Below, in pieces: positions 1 to 7,500 of a DNA stretch of 19,097 nucleotides. The first letter of the stretch is position 1. Every line of letters begins with the position of its first letter. This DNA comes from CAZGLR01 sp964526635 (GTDB lineage Bacteria; Zixibacteria; MSB-5A5; GN15; JAAZOE01): positions 1 to 19,097 of the forward strand of contig CAZGLR010000066.1 of the NCBI GenBank assembly GCA_964526635.1, in the 5' to 3' direction. The notes beneath the pieces were generated by a model, which saw nothing but the letters and a program-made list of their open reading frames with translations, was not told the origin of the DNA and did not search any database. Both the position numbers and the translations under genes were made by a program.

Positions 1-6
1 ATCATA

Positions 7-29
7 AACCCACGACAGAGTCGCGGGTT
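7..29. repeat. Imperfect hairpin at the left edge
   Basis: An inverted repeat with arms AACCC-A-CGAC and GTCG-C-GGGTT around a 3-nt AGA loop, with one A/C mismatch. Its outer arms (AACCC/GGGTT) match those of the terminator hairpin at 85-107, so the two may be tandem transcription stops for a gene left of the window. There is no T-run directly after it on either strand, so its role is uncertain. Confidence 0.4.
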
Positions 30-84
30 ACAATCGAGCATAATCTTGTGCAGCATAAAATCGGCCTTTCTGCCCAACCCCGGT

Positions 85-117
85 AACCCGCCTCTCCGAG
101 GTGGGTTTATCGTTTTT
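85..117 (+). terminator. Intrinsic terminator (rightward)
   Basis: Stem arms AACCCGCCTC and GAGGTGGGTT pair over 10 bp with one G-U, around a 3-nt TCC loop, and are followed by TATCGTTTTT. This is the classic rho-independent layout on the + strand. It would end a rightward transcript entering from outside the window; no rightward gene is visible within positions 1-85. Confidence 0.65.
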
Positions 118-239
118 CACAGCTATCTATGGATCAAGTAGGCCGATGATCGGGCCATGTTGTTGCAATCGGTATCGTCGGGAATGACCTATGCCCGAGC
201 GAAGCGAGGGTCCTGAGCGCAGCGAAGGAGGTCCTGCCG

Positions 240-260
240 TGCGGAATCGAAGATTCCGCA
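240..260. repeat. Perfect 9-bp hairpin in intergenic repeat region
   Basis: TGCGGAATC and GATTCCGCA form a perfect 9-bp stem with a 3-nt GAA loop. It has no T-tract, so it does not look like a terminator. It lies directly before the first copy of the 27-bp palindromic repeat, and after a stretch with AGCGAAG-type short repeats (190-230). Confidence 0.55.
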
Positions 261-268
261 TGCTGGCT

Positions 269-295
269 GCGCCCCTGAAGGGGCGCGCCACAACA
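269..295. repeat. 27-bp palindromic direct repeat, copy 1
   Basis: First of two identical 27-bp copies. The core is itself a hairpin: GCGCCCC, loop TGAA, GGGGCGC, then GCCACAACA. The second copy starts at 336, leaving 40 bp between them. The pattern resembles REP-like dispersed intergenic elements; the genome-wide distribution cannot be seen from here. Confidence 0.75.
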
Positions 296-335
296 GTTAA
301 GTGTGGTGGATAGATTGTGATCGATTATTGTTTCC

Positions 336-362
336 GCGCCCCTGAAGGGGCGCGCCACAACA
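336..362. repeat. 27-bp palindromic direct repeat, copy 2
   Basis: Second exact copy of the element at 269-295, in the same orientation. It lies about 80 bp downstream of the stop codon of the leftward C25-type protease gene, so as RNA it would form a GC-rich 3' hairpin on that transcript. Confidence 0.75.
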
Positions 363-439
363 TCAGGGGAGATACTTTCCCTCTAAACGGCCTGTAGAGG
401 AAATAGTTAGTTTACAATATTGAACCGTACTCCCCCCAC

Positions 440-2686
440 CTACGGGCAACATGGCGCCAAGCCGGCGTTGAACACGTAATTGATCAGATACACCGCATCG
501 CCAACATTGATGTTGCCGTCACAATTGGCATCGCCGGACTCCAATGGCTCCGGCGCCGGGCCGGACTTGAAGACATAATTGATGACAAAGATGCCATCGC
601 CGACGTTAATAGCCCCATCGCCATTGGCATTGCCGCACAGGTAATCAACCGTCATCGCATAGTGCTGGAAATCGGTCAGCGATGGATCACTGTTGTCGGT
701 CGCAAAAACCGTGAAATTGAAAGCGCCATAATCGGCCACAGTCCCGGAGATTATACCGGACGAGGGATCAAGCACCAGATTATCCGGCAATGTGCCGGCG
801 CTGATTTCCCAGGCATATGATCCTGAGCCGCCATCGATACCAAGATCGAAACTGATATTTTCGCCCTGATTGACATCAGGCAGGGTTTTGGTCTGTATCG
901 CAATCGCAGGTTCTTCATCGCCACGGCCCTCGAGACGAATCAAAAGGTTGTACCCCGCGCCCCAGTACTGGCCGAATGTTTTCCACTGGTTGTCATGCCA
1001 CATTCCGCTGCGATCATCGGGTATACCGGAGGCGTTGTCCATGTACACCCAGGTCGTTTCGGCCGGGGCGGCTTCGAGACAACGGAAACCAACATGGATA
1101 TCAGTCCCCGGCTGAAGGATCAGATTGAGATGCGAGATATCGACCATCCGGATGTCGCCATCGGGAATATCGACCGAATCAAAGGGGACAGTCGGGTAGA
1201 CGCCATCGCTGTTGTACAGATACATCCTTATCGGGATCGACCGGAAATCGCCCTCGACCATCACTGCCGAAAGCGTACAGGCCTTATCGGCCGAAAACCG
1301 TGTGTTCAGCAGATCATAATTACCCGGCAGGGACATCATGTATGATGCCGCGCCATTGTCGAATTGCAGAATCTCATTGTTTGATTTCTTCTGCAGGCCG
1401 AGGGTGGGATCACCGCAGAGCGTCATGCCATAGAACCAGTAAATTTCCCATTCCTCGAAACCATCGCTGCCCCGGGTGGTGAACCAGTCCATAAACGCCT
1501 GCCCGATAGAACGGCCGTCGCCAAATGGCCCATAGAATTCGTCGAACGCCAGCATCGATCCGGTTTTGGCACTGCCGATCGACCCGAGGCCATAGTCATC
1601 GCTGAAGATGTACCATCCGCCGCAGTAATCGGCCTCGACATAGCGGGAATTGGAGCAGGCGAATAGATTATAGAAATGGGCGCGTGGGTTGATCGTGAAA
1701 ATATCAGCGACATAGATGGTGGACCAATTGTCCGAGGGGTTTTTGAAACTGTGCCCGCCGGGCCAGGAATGGACACATACCTGGATCAGTTCATAATCCT
1801 GCGGCAGATAAGCGGCATAATCGGGCGCCCAGGTCACCCAGTCATCGAATTCACTGGTGCGCAAGCCGACCGCCCGGCCGACATCGAATGACCATGCCCC
1901 GCCGGAGCCGGACCAGTCATCATCGATATATACCAGGGCACGGTCAGCGGCATCGGCCAGGCCGCTTCGATAAAGATGGTTCTTGCGGAAGTACTCGTTA
2001 ACCAGATCAGCTTCGACCGCGCCGCCAAGTGACAATGGCGATGCCGTCAGGCGGCCGAGGGTAATTTCGGGGGTTACGTCATCGCTATGGGAATCATACA
2101 TGCCGTCGCTGTCGAAATCGATAAAGGCGCCATCGAGATCCATGTAGAATAAATCGATGGGAAATTCATCGCCCTCTGATTCGATTTCATACCACGGCAC
2201 CGGCAGATCGCCGATTAAGAGGCAGTCGGTCATGCCATTGGCATAGGCAGTCTGGAGAGTTGAACGGAGATGGAATTCTGTCCCGCCGGAGACAGTATGG
2301 ATTTCGACGTCGTACCCCTCACCATTGAGATCAAGGGCGTATAGAGCCAGCGATGATTCTATTTGCGGATAAAGCACGTTGTTGACATAAACACAGACTT
2401 TGCCGAGCGAGGGCGCTTTTCGAGGAGTTGCGGCAGCCGTGATTAACTTCGCTGCGTAGGGCTCAGTCTCAGGTTGTAATGAGCGCCATTGGCTGAAACT
2501 CAACGGCTGGTCATCAGTGGGACTGATCCATTGCAGGCGGGTGGTTTGTTCGATTCTGGCGGATTCAGGGGCCTCGATCGGTTGGTCAATCTCTGCAGCG
2601 GCCGCGGCGGCCAGGATAAACATGATAAAAAACAGCACAAAAAAGCCGTAGATAAGGTTTTTGTCGGGGGTATTAAATGACTCCAT
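440..2686 (-). CDS. Secreted gingipain-like (C25) cysteine protease with dockerin
   Basis: A 748-aa exported protein. The start at 2686 is preferred over an in-frame ATG at 2782 because GAGGAGA lies 7 nt upstream and the signal peptide follows at once (hydrophobic stretch about residues 13-30, then an Ala run). Residues about 95-485 resemble the caspase-like fold of C25 peptidases: an 'LLIGDLPVPWYE' strand, 'PEITLGRL', a candidate catalytic His306 in 'VCVHSWPGGH', Cys344 in 'NLFACSNSRY', and a closing 'LCGDPTLGL'. The His-Cys spacing of 38 is like that of gingipains. A beta-sandwich region and a putative Ig (He_PIG-like) domain follow at about 580-680. A two-repeat type I dockerin ends the protein (about 684-748), with Ca-binding DxNxDGxINVxD loops. 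Protease activity is inferred, not shown; the dockerin is very clear. It is monocistronic and divergent from the receiver gene. Confidence 0.8.
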   Translation of the reverse strand: MESFNTPDKNLIYGFFVLFFIMFILAAAAAAEIDQPIEAPESARIEQTTRLQWISPTDDQPLSFSQWRSLQPETEPYAAKLITAAATPRKAPSLGKVCVYVNNVLYPQIESSLALYALDLNGEGYDVEIHTVSGGTEFHLRSTLQTAYANGMTDCLLIGDLPVPWYEIESEGDEFPIDLFYMDLDGAFIDFDSDGMYDSHSDDVTPEITLGRLTASPLSLGGAVEADLVNEYFRKNHLYRSGLADAADRALVYIDDDWSGSGGAWSFDVGRAVGLRTSEFDDWVTWAPDYAAYLPQDYELIQVCVHSWPGGHSFKNPSDNWSTIYVADIFTINPRAHFYNLFACSNSRYVEADYCGGWYIFSDDYGLGSIGSAKTGSMLAFDEFYGPFGDGRSIGQAFMDWFTTRGSDGFEEWEIYWFYGMTLCGDPTLGLQKKSNNEILQFDNGAASYMMSLPGNYDLLNTRFSADKACTLSAVMVEGDFRSIPIRMYLYNSDGVYPTVPFDSVDIPDGDIRMVDISHLNLILQPGTDIHVGFRCLEAAPAETTWVYMDNASGIPDDRSGMWHDNQWKTFGQYWGAGYNLLIRLEGRGDEEPAIAIQTKTLPDVNQGENISFDLGIDGGSGSYAWEISAGTLPDNLVLDPSSGIISGTVADYGAFNFTVFATDNSDPSLTDFQHYAMTVDYLCGNANGDGAINVGDGIFVINYVFKSGPAPEPLESGDANCDGNINVGDAVYLINYVFNAGLAPCCP

Positions 2687-2693
2687 AGTAGAT

Positions 2694-2700
2694 TCTCCTC
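2694..2700 (-). promoter_or_regulatory. Ribosome binding site deciding the protease start
   Basis: GAGGAGA on the minus strand, 7 nt before the ATG at 2686. It places the start at the signal peptide and excludes the upstream ATG at 2782. Confidence 0.75.
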
Positions 2701-2711
2701 GGTCTGCCATT

Positions 2712-2739
2712 AAGATAGCCCAAAGTCGAAAATACGCAA
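2712..2739 (-). promoter_or_regulatory. Possible promoter of the C25-type protease gene
   Basis: On the minus strand, TTGCGT and TATCTT are separated by 16 nt. Transcription would start near 2705, upstream of the ribosome binding site and downstream of the rejected ATG at 2782. The match to sigma70 consensus is only moderate. TTGACG further upstream (about 2780-2785) is an alternative -35. Confidence 0.3.
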
Positions 2740-3000
2740 CCGGTTTTGAATCTGAAAGATGGTCCAATTTATACCCCGTCAACCAACTTCTGCCCTCCGG
2801 AAATCAAGAAATACCCTGCGGAGGTCGATAGGATTGATATGGACGGAAGTATTCGGTCCTGGCAAAGGGGAACTAATGGTATATCCAAGATGGTACACAA
2901 ACAGACAGTTTACTATGGCTGAAGGTTCCGGAAGTGAAGCAAATCCCCGCCAGTACAAAAACATGCATCTCGGACAAACGCCAACAGAGGAAACCTGGGG

Positions 3001-3390
3001 ATGAAAATATTAATCGTGGATGATTCCGGGCTGATTCGCCGTGTTATCTCAAAGGTAGCTCGTGAACAGGGATATGACGTGATTGAGGCGGAGAATGGCG
3101 CCGATGGCCTGGCCAAACTTCGTAAACAGGCCGCTGATATCGGTCTGGTCATCCTTGACTGGAATATGCCGATAATGGATGGCTACGAGGTCCTCACCCG
3201 GATACGGTCATACGACGGCTATAAGCATATTCCGGTGTTGATGGCGACCGCCGATGGTGTCAAAGAAGACGTGTTGAAAGCACTTCGGGCCGGGGCCGAT
3301 TCGTATCTCGTAAAACCATTTACCGAAGAGACATTATCGGAAAAAATAAACGAAGTGATGAACCCTGGTCGACGGGTCAGCAAACAGTAG
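3001..3390 (+). CDS. Single-domain CheY-like response regulator
   Basis: A 129-aa stand-alone receiver domain with no output domain. All key residues are present: acidic pair Asp7/Asp8, phosphoacceptor Asp53 (in 'VILDWNMPIMDG'), switch Thr83 and Lys105 (in 'YLVKPF'). Asn55 sits at the position (D+2) that influences dephosphorylation in CheY-type receivers. AGAGG lies 10 nt before the ATG. It is followed after 17 nt by a CheX-like phosphatase gene, so the pair probably forms a phospho-switch and its reset enzyme. No histidine kinase, CheA or flagellar gene is nearby, so the partner kinase and output (motility, adhesion or other) are unknown. The receiver call is very secure; a chemotaxis role is an inference. 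Confidence 0.92.
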   Translation: MKILIVDDSGLIRRVISKVAREQGYDVIEAENGADGLAKLRKQAADIGLVILDWNMPIMDGYEVLTRIRSYDGYKHIPVLMATADGVKEDVLKALRAGADSYLVKPFTEETLSEKINEVMNPGRRVSKQ

Positions 3391-3407
3391 CGTTTTAGAG
3401 ACTATCT

Positions 3408-3896
3408 ATGTCCGGAAATTCAGATATCTATATGCCGGAAAAAATACGACGCCTTCAAATCGGTGACATACTCCCGCGGGCCGCGCAGGAAGTTCTGAAC
3501 GCCCTGACTAAATCCCAGGTCCGCCCGGTCCAATCCCGACGAACCGCACCGGTTCAGGCCCCGGGATTAATCGGAGAAATTGAGATTCATGGCGAGCGTC
3601 AGGGACGGTTGAGAATTATGCTCTCTCGTGAGTTGGCCGCTTACATCGGAGCCTCAATGGCCGGTTGTGAATCATCTGATCTCGATGATGCCGGCATTCA
3701 AGACGGCGTCGCTGAGCTTGCCAATCAAATCGCCGGCCGGCTCAAAACCCTGGTCGCACGAGAAGGTAAAGAAATTACAATCGGTCTGCCCCACGTAAAA
3801 GTGATGATTGAATCGTCGGTTTCAGCAATTGACGCGAAGTCAGTTCTTGTTTTTGAATGCATGGATAATCACATAGCGCTGCAGTTCATAGAGTAA
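3408..3896 (+). CDS. CheX-like CheY-P phosphatase
   Basis: A 162-aa protein resembling CheX/CheC-family phosphatases, which hydrolyse the aspartyl phosphate of CheY-type receivers. The family's catalytic ExxN motif is visible as Glu103 and Asn106 in 'DGVAELANQIAGRLKTL'. Around it are the alpha/beta elements expected for CheX: 'GEIEIHGERQGRLRIMLSRE', then 'ITIGLPHVKV', then the end strand 'VLVFECMDNHIALQFIE'. There is one ExxN motif, as in CheX, rather than two as in CheC. The first ~50 residues are less typical, with a basic, proline-containing linker. The gene is 17 nt behind the receiver gene and almost certainly co-transcribed. The ribosome binding site is weak (AGAG-like); Met9 is an alternative start. 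Confidence 0.75.
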   Translation: MSGNSDIYMPEKIRRLQIGDILPRAAQEVLNALTKSQVRPVQSRRTAPVQAPGLIGEIEIHGERQGRLRIMLSRELAAYIGASMAGCESSDLDDAGIQDGVAELANQIAGRLKTLVAREGKEITIGLPHVKVMIESSVSAIDAKSVLVFECMDNHIALQFIE

Positions 3897-4205
3897 ACCG
3901 AAGCACTATTCCTGTCCGGATGAATCCCCCGCCCACCTGTAAACATCGAGTGTCCGCCGCCATATGTCTCCGACGGGTGCAGCGAAGTCGATCCGACGCT
4001 ATTGTTTTTAGGTCGCACGATTATTATTTCCGATATAATAACATAATTCAGATTTGAGGAATATGCTAACATAGTAACCTGTTCGCAGAATATTCCGAAA
4101 CAGCCGGCGGTATGTGATCGCTACAATTCTCGCCTAAATTCTAACTTGACACCACGGCTGAATTTAGCGATGGTTACACACCGACCATAGAAGCGAAAAT
4201 ATAAC
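3897..4205. other. Intergenic region before tRNA-Ser
   Basis: A 309-nt stretch with no supported gene. It has an AT-rich segment at about 4018-4075 and a possible tRNA promoter at 4146-4174. A 67-codon minus-strand frame (3869-4072) overlaps the end of the CheX-like gene and has the composition of a translated intergenic repeat, not of a protein. No clear terminator hairpin is seen after the CheX-like gene. Confidence 0.5.
4146..4174 (+). promoter_or_regulatory. Possible tRNA-Ser promoter
   Basis: A perfect TTGACA (4146-4151) is followed after 17 nt by GATGGT, a poor -10. Spacing and distance to the tRNA (about 30 nt) fit a tRNA promoter, but the -10 match is only 3 of 6. Confidence 0.35.
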
Positions 4206-4290
4206 GGAGGAGTGGCTGAGTGGTCGAAAGCGGCGGTCTTGAAAACCGTTGTACCGCAAGGTACCGTGGGTTCGAATCCTACCTCCTCCG
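4206..4290 (+). tRNA. tRNA-Ser(UGA)
   Basis: An 85-nt class II tRNA. Acceptor arms GGAGGAG (4206-4212) and CTCCTCC (4283-4289) pair perfectly, with discriminator G4290. The anticodon stem GCGGT/ACCGT holds the loop CTTGAAA with anticodon TGA at 4240-4242, reading UCA and related serine codons. A long variable arm (GTACC-GCAA-GGTAC) is diagnostic of serine/leucine tRNAs, and the T-loop TTCGAAT is standard. CCA is not encoded, so it must be added by nucleotidyltransferase. A short T-run (CTTTTT) follows directly. Confidence 0.96.
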
Positions 4291-4401
4291 CTTTTTAGAG
4301 CAGGTTCGAGCGAAGCGAAAATTGATTCCTCTCAATATATAGTCAAATTGTGAAATCTCCTTTCACGATGATTCGCCCGGCATATTTATTCCTAAACTGT
4401 T

Positions 4402-4422
4402 GGTGACAGTGACGTTGCCATT
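4402..4422. repeat. 21-bp exact match to the lipoprotein gene at 10241-10261
   Basis: This 21-bp stretch is identical, in the same orientation, to 10241-10261, inside the lipoprotein gene 10190-11083. Read on the minus strand it gives the same peptide, ANGNVTVT, as the lipoprotein C-terminus. Similarity continues weakly for about 10 nt on one side (ending CTGC in both) and is lost on the other. It may be a relic of a third paralogue or coincidence. It lies in the 247-nt gap between tRNA-Ser and the secreted protein gene, where nothing else is recognised. Confidence 0.5.
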
Positions 4423-4537
4423 TGCGGCAATTCTGCTTTTCGAAATTAAGACTGGACTCCTGGCGCAAAATAGTTATATTGGACTATCTAAACCTATGTA
4501 TAATCATTATCCTTGCAGGTGGAGGTTTTTCTTTGTT

Positions 4538-7500
4538 ATGACTCGACTTTTACTATCAATCGCGCTGGTTATACTTATGTCGATATTGGCGGCATCGGTC
4601 AAATCACAGGATTCACTCTGGGCGGCCAATTTTGGCCCGACCGGAGTGTATGGAACGGTGAAGACTATTGAATCATGGGGAGATTCGCTGGTAATTGGAG
4701 GACAAATCCTGGGCTTGCCGCACAGCACTTTCACCGCTCATAATTTCGTCTTCTTCGATCTCATAGACCGAAGCTGGCACCGGCCCCATCTGGGACCGGA
4801 GGGTTCCGGCGATGAGGTCAGGGCTGTGGCCGAAGGTCCCGATGGCAGTCTCTTTATCGGCGGAGATTTCACCTTCAATGTCGCCGATACCATATTTGAT
4901 AACATTGCCATGCTCGATAAGAATGGGCAATGGAAGACGCTCATGGGTGGATTAAACGACGGAATCGATGGTCCCGTCAATGCGCTGCTCTGGCATGAGG
5001 GAAAGCTGTATATCGGTGGCGAGTTCACCAGTATTGATGGACAACTATCTACTGCGTTTGCGATATGGGACCCGGACACAGGGTTTGAATCGCCACAGGG
5101 ATTGTTAGAGGGGATGGCCGAAAAAGTAGTAATTCACGATTTTGCAGTTTCCACTGCCCATGGCAATCATATCTATCTTGGCGGTGATTTTGTCATTGAA
5201 GGCGACACGGCAATATCAATCAGTGTGGGACGGTTTGATGTCGATGATTCCCAGTTCAAAACCGTCATCGGCTTTCCGTTTGGGGTAGTCTATACGATTC
5301 ATACAGAGGACTCTGAAGAATGGCAGGACCGGTATGTCATAGGTGGTGAATTCACCGAATTCATCCTCGATGTACAGCAAGGAGGTCCATATTCTTGTTC
5401 AAACATTGCGGTGTGTAATTTTATTGATTCGACTGTCGAAGTACCGGCTATAGGAACAAACGGTCCGGTATATGTCGTGAAGCCGCATTCCTCCAATATG
5501 AGCCAGCTGCTGGTTGGCGGTGAATTCGATTCGGCCAATGGCGAACACACGGGACCGCTGGCCCGATGGACGCCATCGAGTGACTCCTGGTCGCGATACA
5601 ATCCGAATATTCACGATGACGATGCTGTGTATGCCATCAGCGACTATATTAATGCACGCTATACCATAGGGGGAGATTTTAAATACATCGATGATTCAGC
5701 CCTGGTCAATAGTCTGGTGCAAATCCATCCTCTCACACCAACCAACTGGTGGCCAATGGGAGATGGTCTTATTAATGATGATGGCAAAACATCGATAGTC
5801 GCCGATGTTGCCTCCGGTGGTTATCAGGCGTGGTATGCTGTCGGCAGCTTTAACATCGCTGGTGGCCGGCGGGTCAATTATGTGGCAAAATGGGATGATG
5901 AACAATGGTCGAGCCTTGGTGGCGGGGTTGACAATTTCCTTCAGGAAGTGGCAGTAACGGAAGATACTGTGTATGTCTATGGCAGCCAAATGACATCTGC
6001 GGGCGGCGTGCCGGTAAATAAAATCGCCATGTGGGACGGCAGTCAGTGGCATGCATTGGGCAATGGTCTTCCGGACGGCTTTATTTATGAAATGGAGTTG
6101 GACTCATCGGGAAATTTGTATGTCTGCGGCAGTTCACTGGACACCGCCGGGACGACTCCCGTAACCGGTATCGCGAAGTGGAACGGCTCGAATTGGGAAG
6201 CCATGGGGGAACTGGGCTGGTCCACCAACACCGGGCGCGTTCGGGATATATATATCGATCCGGAAACGCAGGATGTGTATATCTGCGGAGATTTTGTGAC
6301 AGCCGATGGCAACCCCTGCAATAAGGTTGCTCGCTGGGATGGCAACTCCTGGTTTCCTCTCGGTGATGACCACATCGGCGATGGCAATCCCTATGTAATC
6401 GGCCGGGCACCGAACGGCAGAATTGTGGTTACCGGTTTTTTGGATCGCCCTGAGCTGCGCCAGATGATAACTCCCGGTTCATGGGAAGGATATGCCGGTG
6501 GCGTGGCTGTGCCGTCTGTTACTGATATGCTCACTGTCGGTTGTGATTTCTTCATGAGTGGTGATCCGCTGCAGGTGGTTGGCAGCGAAGATAACTTTGT
6601 GAATGTTGATAATATCGCACGGTGGGACGGTGACGAGTGGATCGATCTTGCCGGCGGAGAGCTTGTCGGAGGGGATGTTAACAGCATTGCGGCATATGGA
6701 TCAAATCTCGCCATGGGAGGAAGATTCAGGATTGCCGCAGGCAAACTGGCCAATGGCTTCACGCTCTGGAAAGGTCTGCGCAACACCAGTAACAGCATTG
6801 GGCTCTTTGTGACACCGAATTACGACGACACCTTGATAGCCGGTGAAATCTATGAAATAGCGTGGAATACATCCGGCACGACCGCCGAAGAAATTAGCCT
6901 TGAAATCTCCTATGACAGCGGCATAACCTGGCAGACGATTGCCAGTAATATCGATGGCCAGCAGGGGAAGATACCGTGGCTGGTACCGGATAATCCGACG
7001 ATCGACTGCCGGTTGAGGATTTCGGATACGTATGCGTCCTGTGCAAACAAAGTAAGCTGGCCGTTTCATATCATCGATGGACCGACCGAAGATGTGAACT
7101 GGCTGAGACGTTTCAGTGGACCGTTCTATCAGGAACCGTTTACCGTCGGCTACCATAGCTGGCCATTTGGCAACACGGGAGCAAATTGCTGGCCCGACAG
7201 TGTCGCCCGAAATTACCCCTATCCCGATTGGTTCCGCGATTCTGACCTTCCCGATACGTTAGAGAATTTTCCCCCCTGGAGTCTCTTCGTGGCGGCCTTT
7301 GGTGATGACTGGTGTTACCGCAATGGAGATCCGGGACGGGTACGGCCCCGGGCAATGGAGCGGTGGAAGAATATGTTAACCGACTGGGGCGGCAGCTGCC
7401 TCGGGTTCTCCAATTCGGCACTTCTCTGGTGGAAACACAATGAATTCAACACCAACCTGGACCTCCCGGACAATTTACTTGTCACCTTTGATATTGGGAC

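Larger units (their letters stand above)
118..439. other. Intergenic repeat region without a gene
   Basis: No credible coding sequence is present. A short open frame on the minus strand (134-358) runs across the palindromic repeats and has low-complexity content typical of a chance frame. The visible content is the 9-bp hairpin, the two 27-bp repeats, and short AGCGAAG-like motifs around 190-230 that recur singly near 4307-4319. Confidence 0.6.
2687..3000. other. Divergent intergenic region
   Basis: This 314-nt gap separates the leftward protease gene and the rightward receiver gene, so it should hold both promoters. A weak candidate is visible for the protease; none is convincing for the receiver. 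An open frame at 2759-3004 (+) is not similar to anything recognised and its stop overlaps the receiver start; it is probably chance. AGAGG at 2986-2990 is the likely ribosome binding site for the receiver gene. Confidence 0.5.

Noticed and set aside
134..358. 74-codon minus-strand open frame
   Set aside because: It runs across the two palindromic repeats and a hairpin, and its peptide reflects the repeat sequence.
269..362. CRISPR-like pair of repeats
   Set aside because: Only two copies, each an internal palindrome of the hairpin type, with no further repeats and no cas genes.
2759..3004. 81-codon plus-strand open frame upstream of the receiver gene
   Set aside because: No recognisable domain and no ribosome binding site, and it covers the divergent promoter region. 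Its stop overlapping the receiver ATG is probably chance.
3869..4072. 67-codon minus-strand open frame with a glycine-rich segment
   Set aside because: It overlaps the end of the CheX-like gene, has no ribosome binding site and looks like a translated intergenic repeat.
4400..4537. Upstream ATG (4400) as the start of the secreted protein
   Set aside because: The signal peptide begins at 4538 with GGAGG before it, and the extra 46 residues would bury it.
4206..4600. tRNA-Ser as an attachment site for an integrated element
   Set aside because: No integrase gene and no repeated tRNA 3' end is seen downstream in the window.
6701..7156. 151-codon minus-strand open frame inside the secreted protein gene
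   Set aside because: It is antisense to a region with clear domain structure on the plus strand, with no start signals or recognisable motifs.
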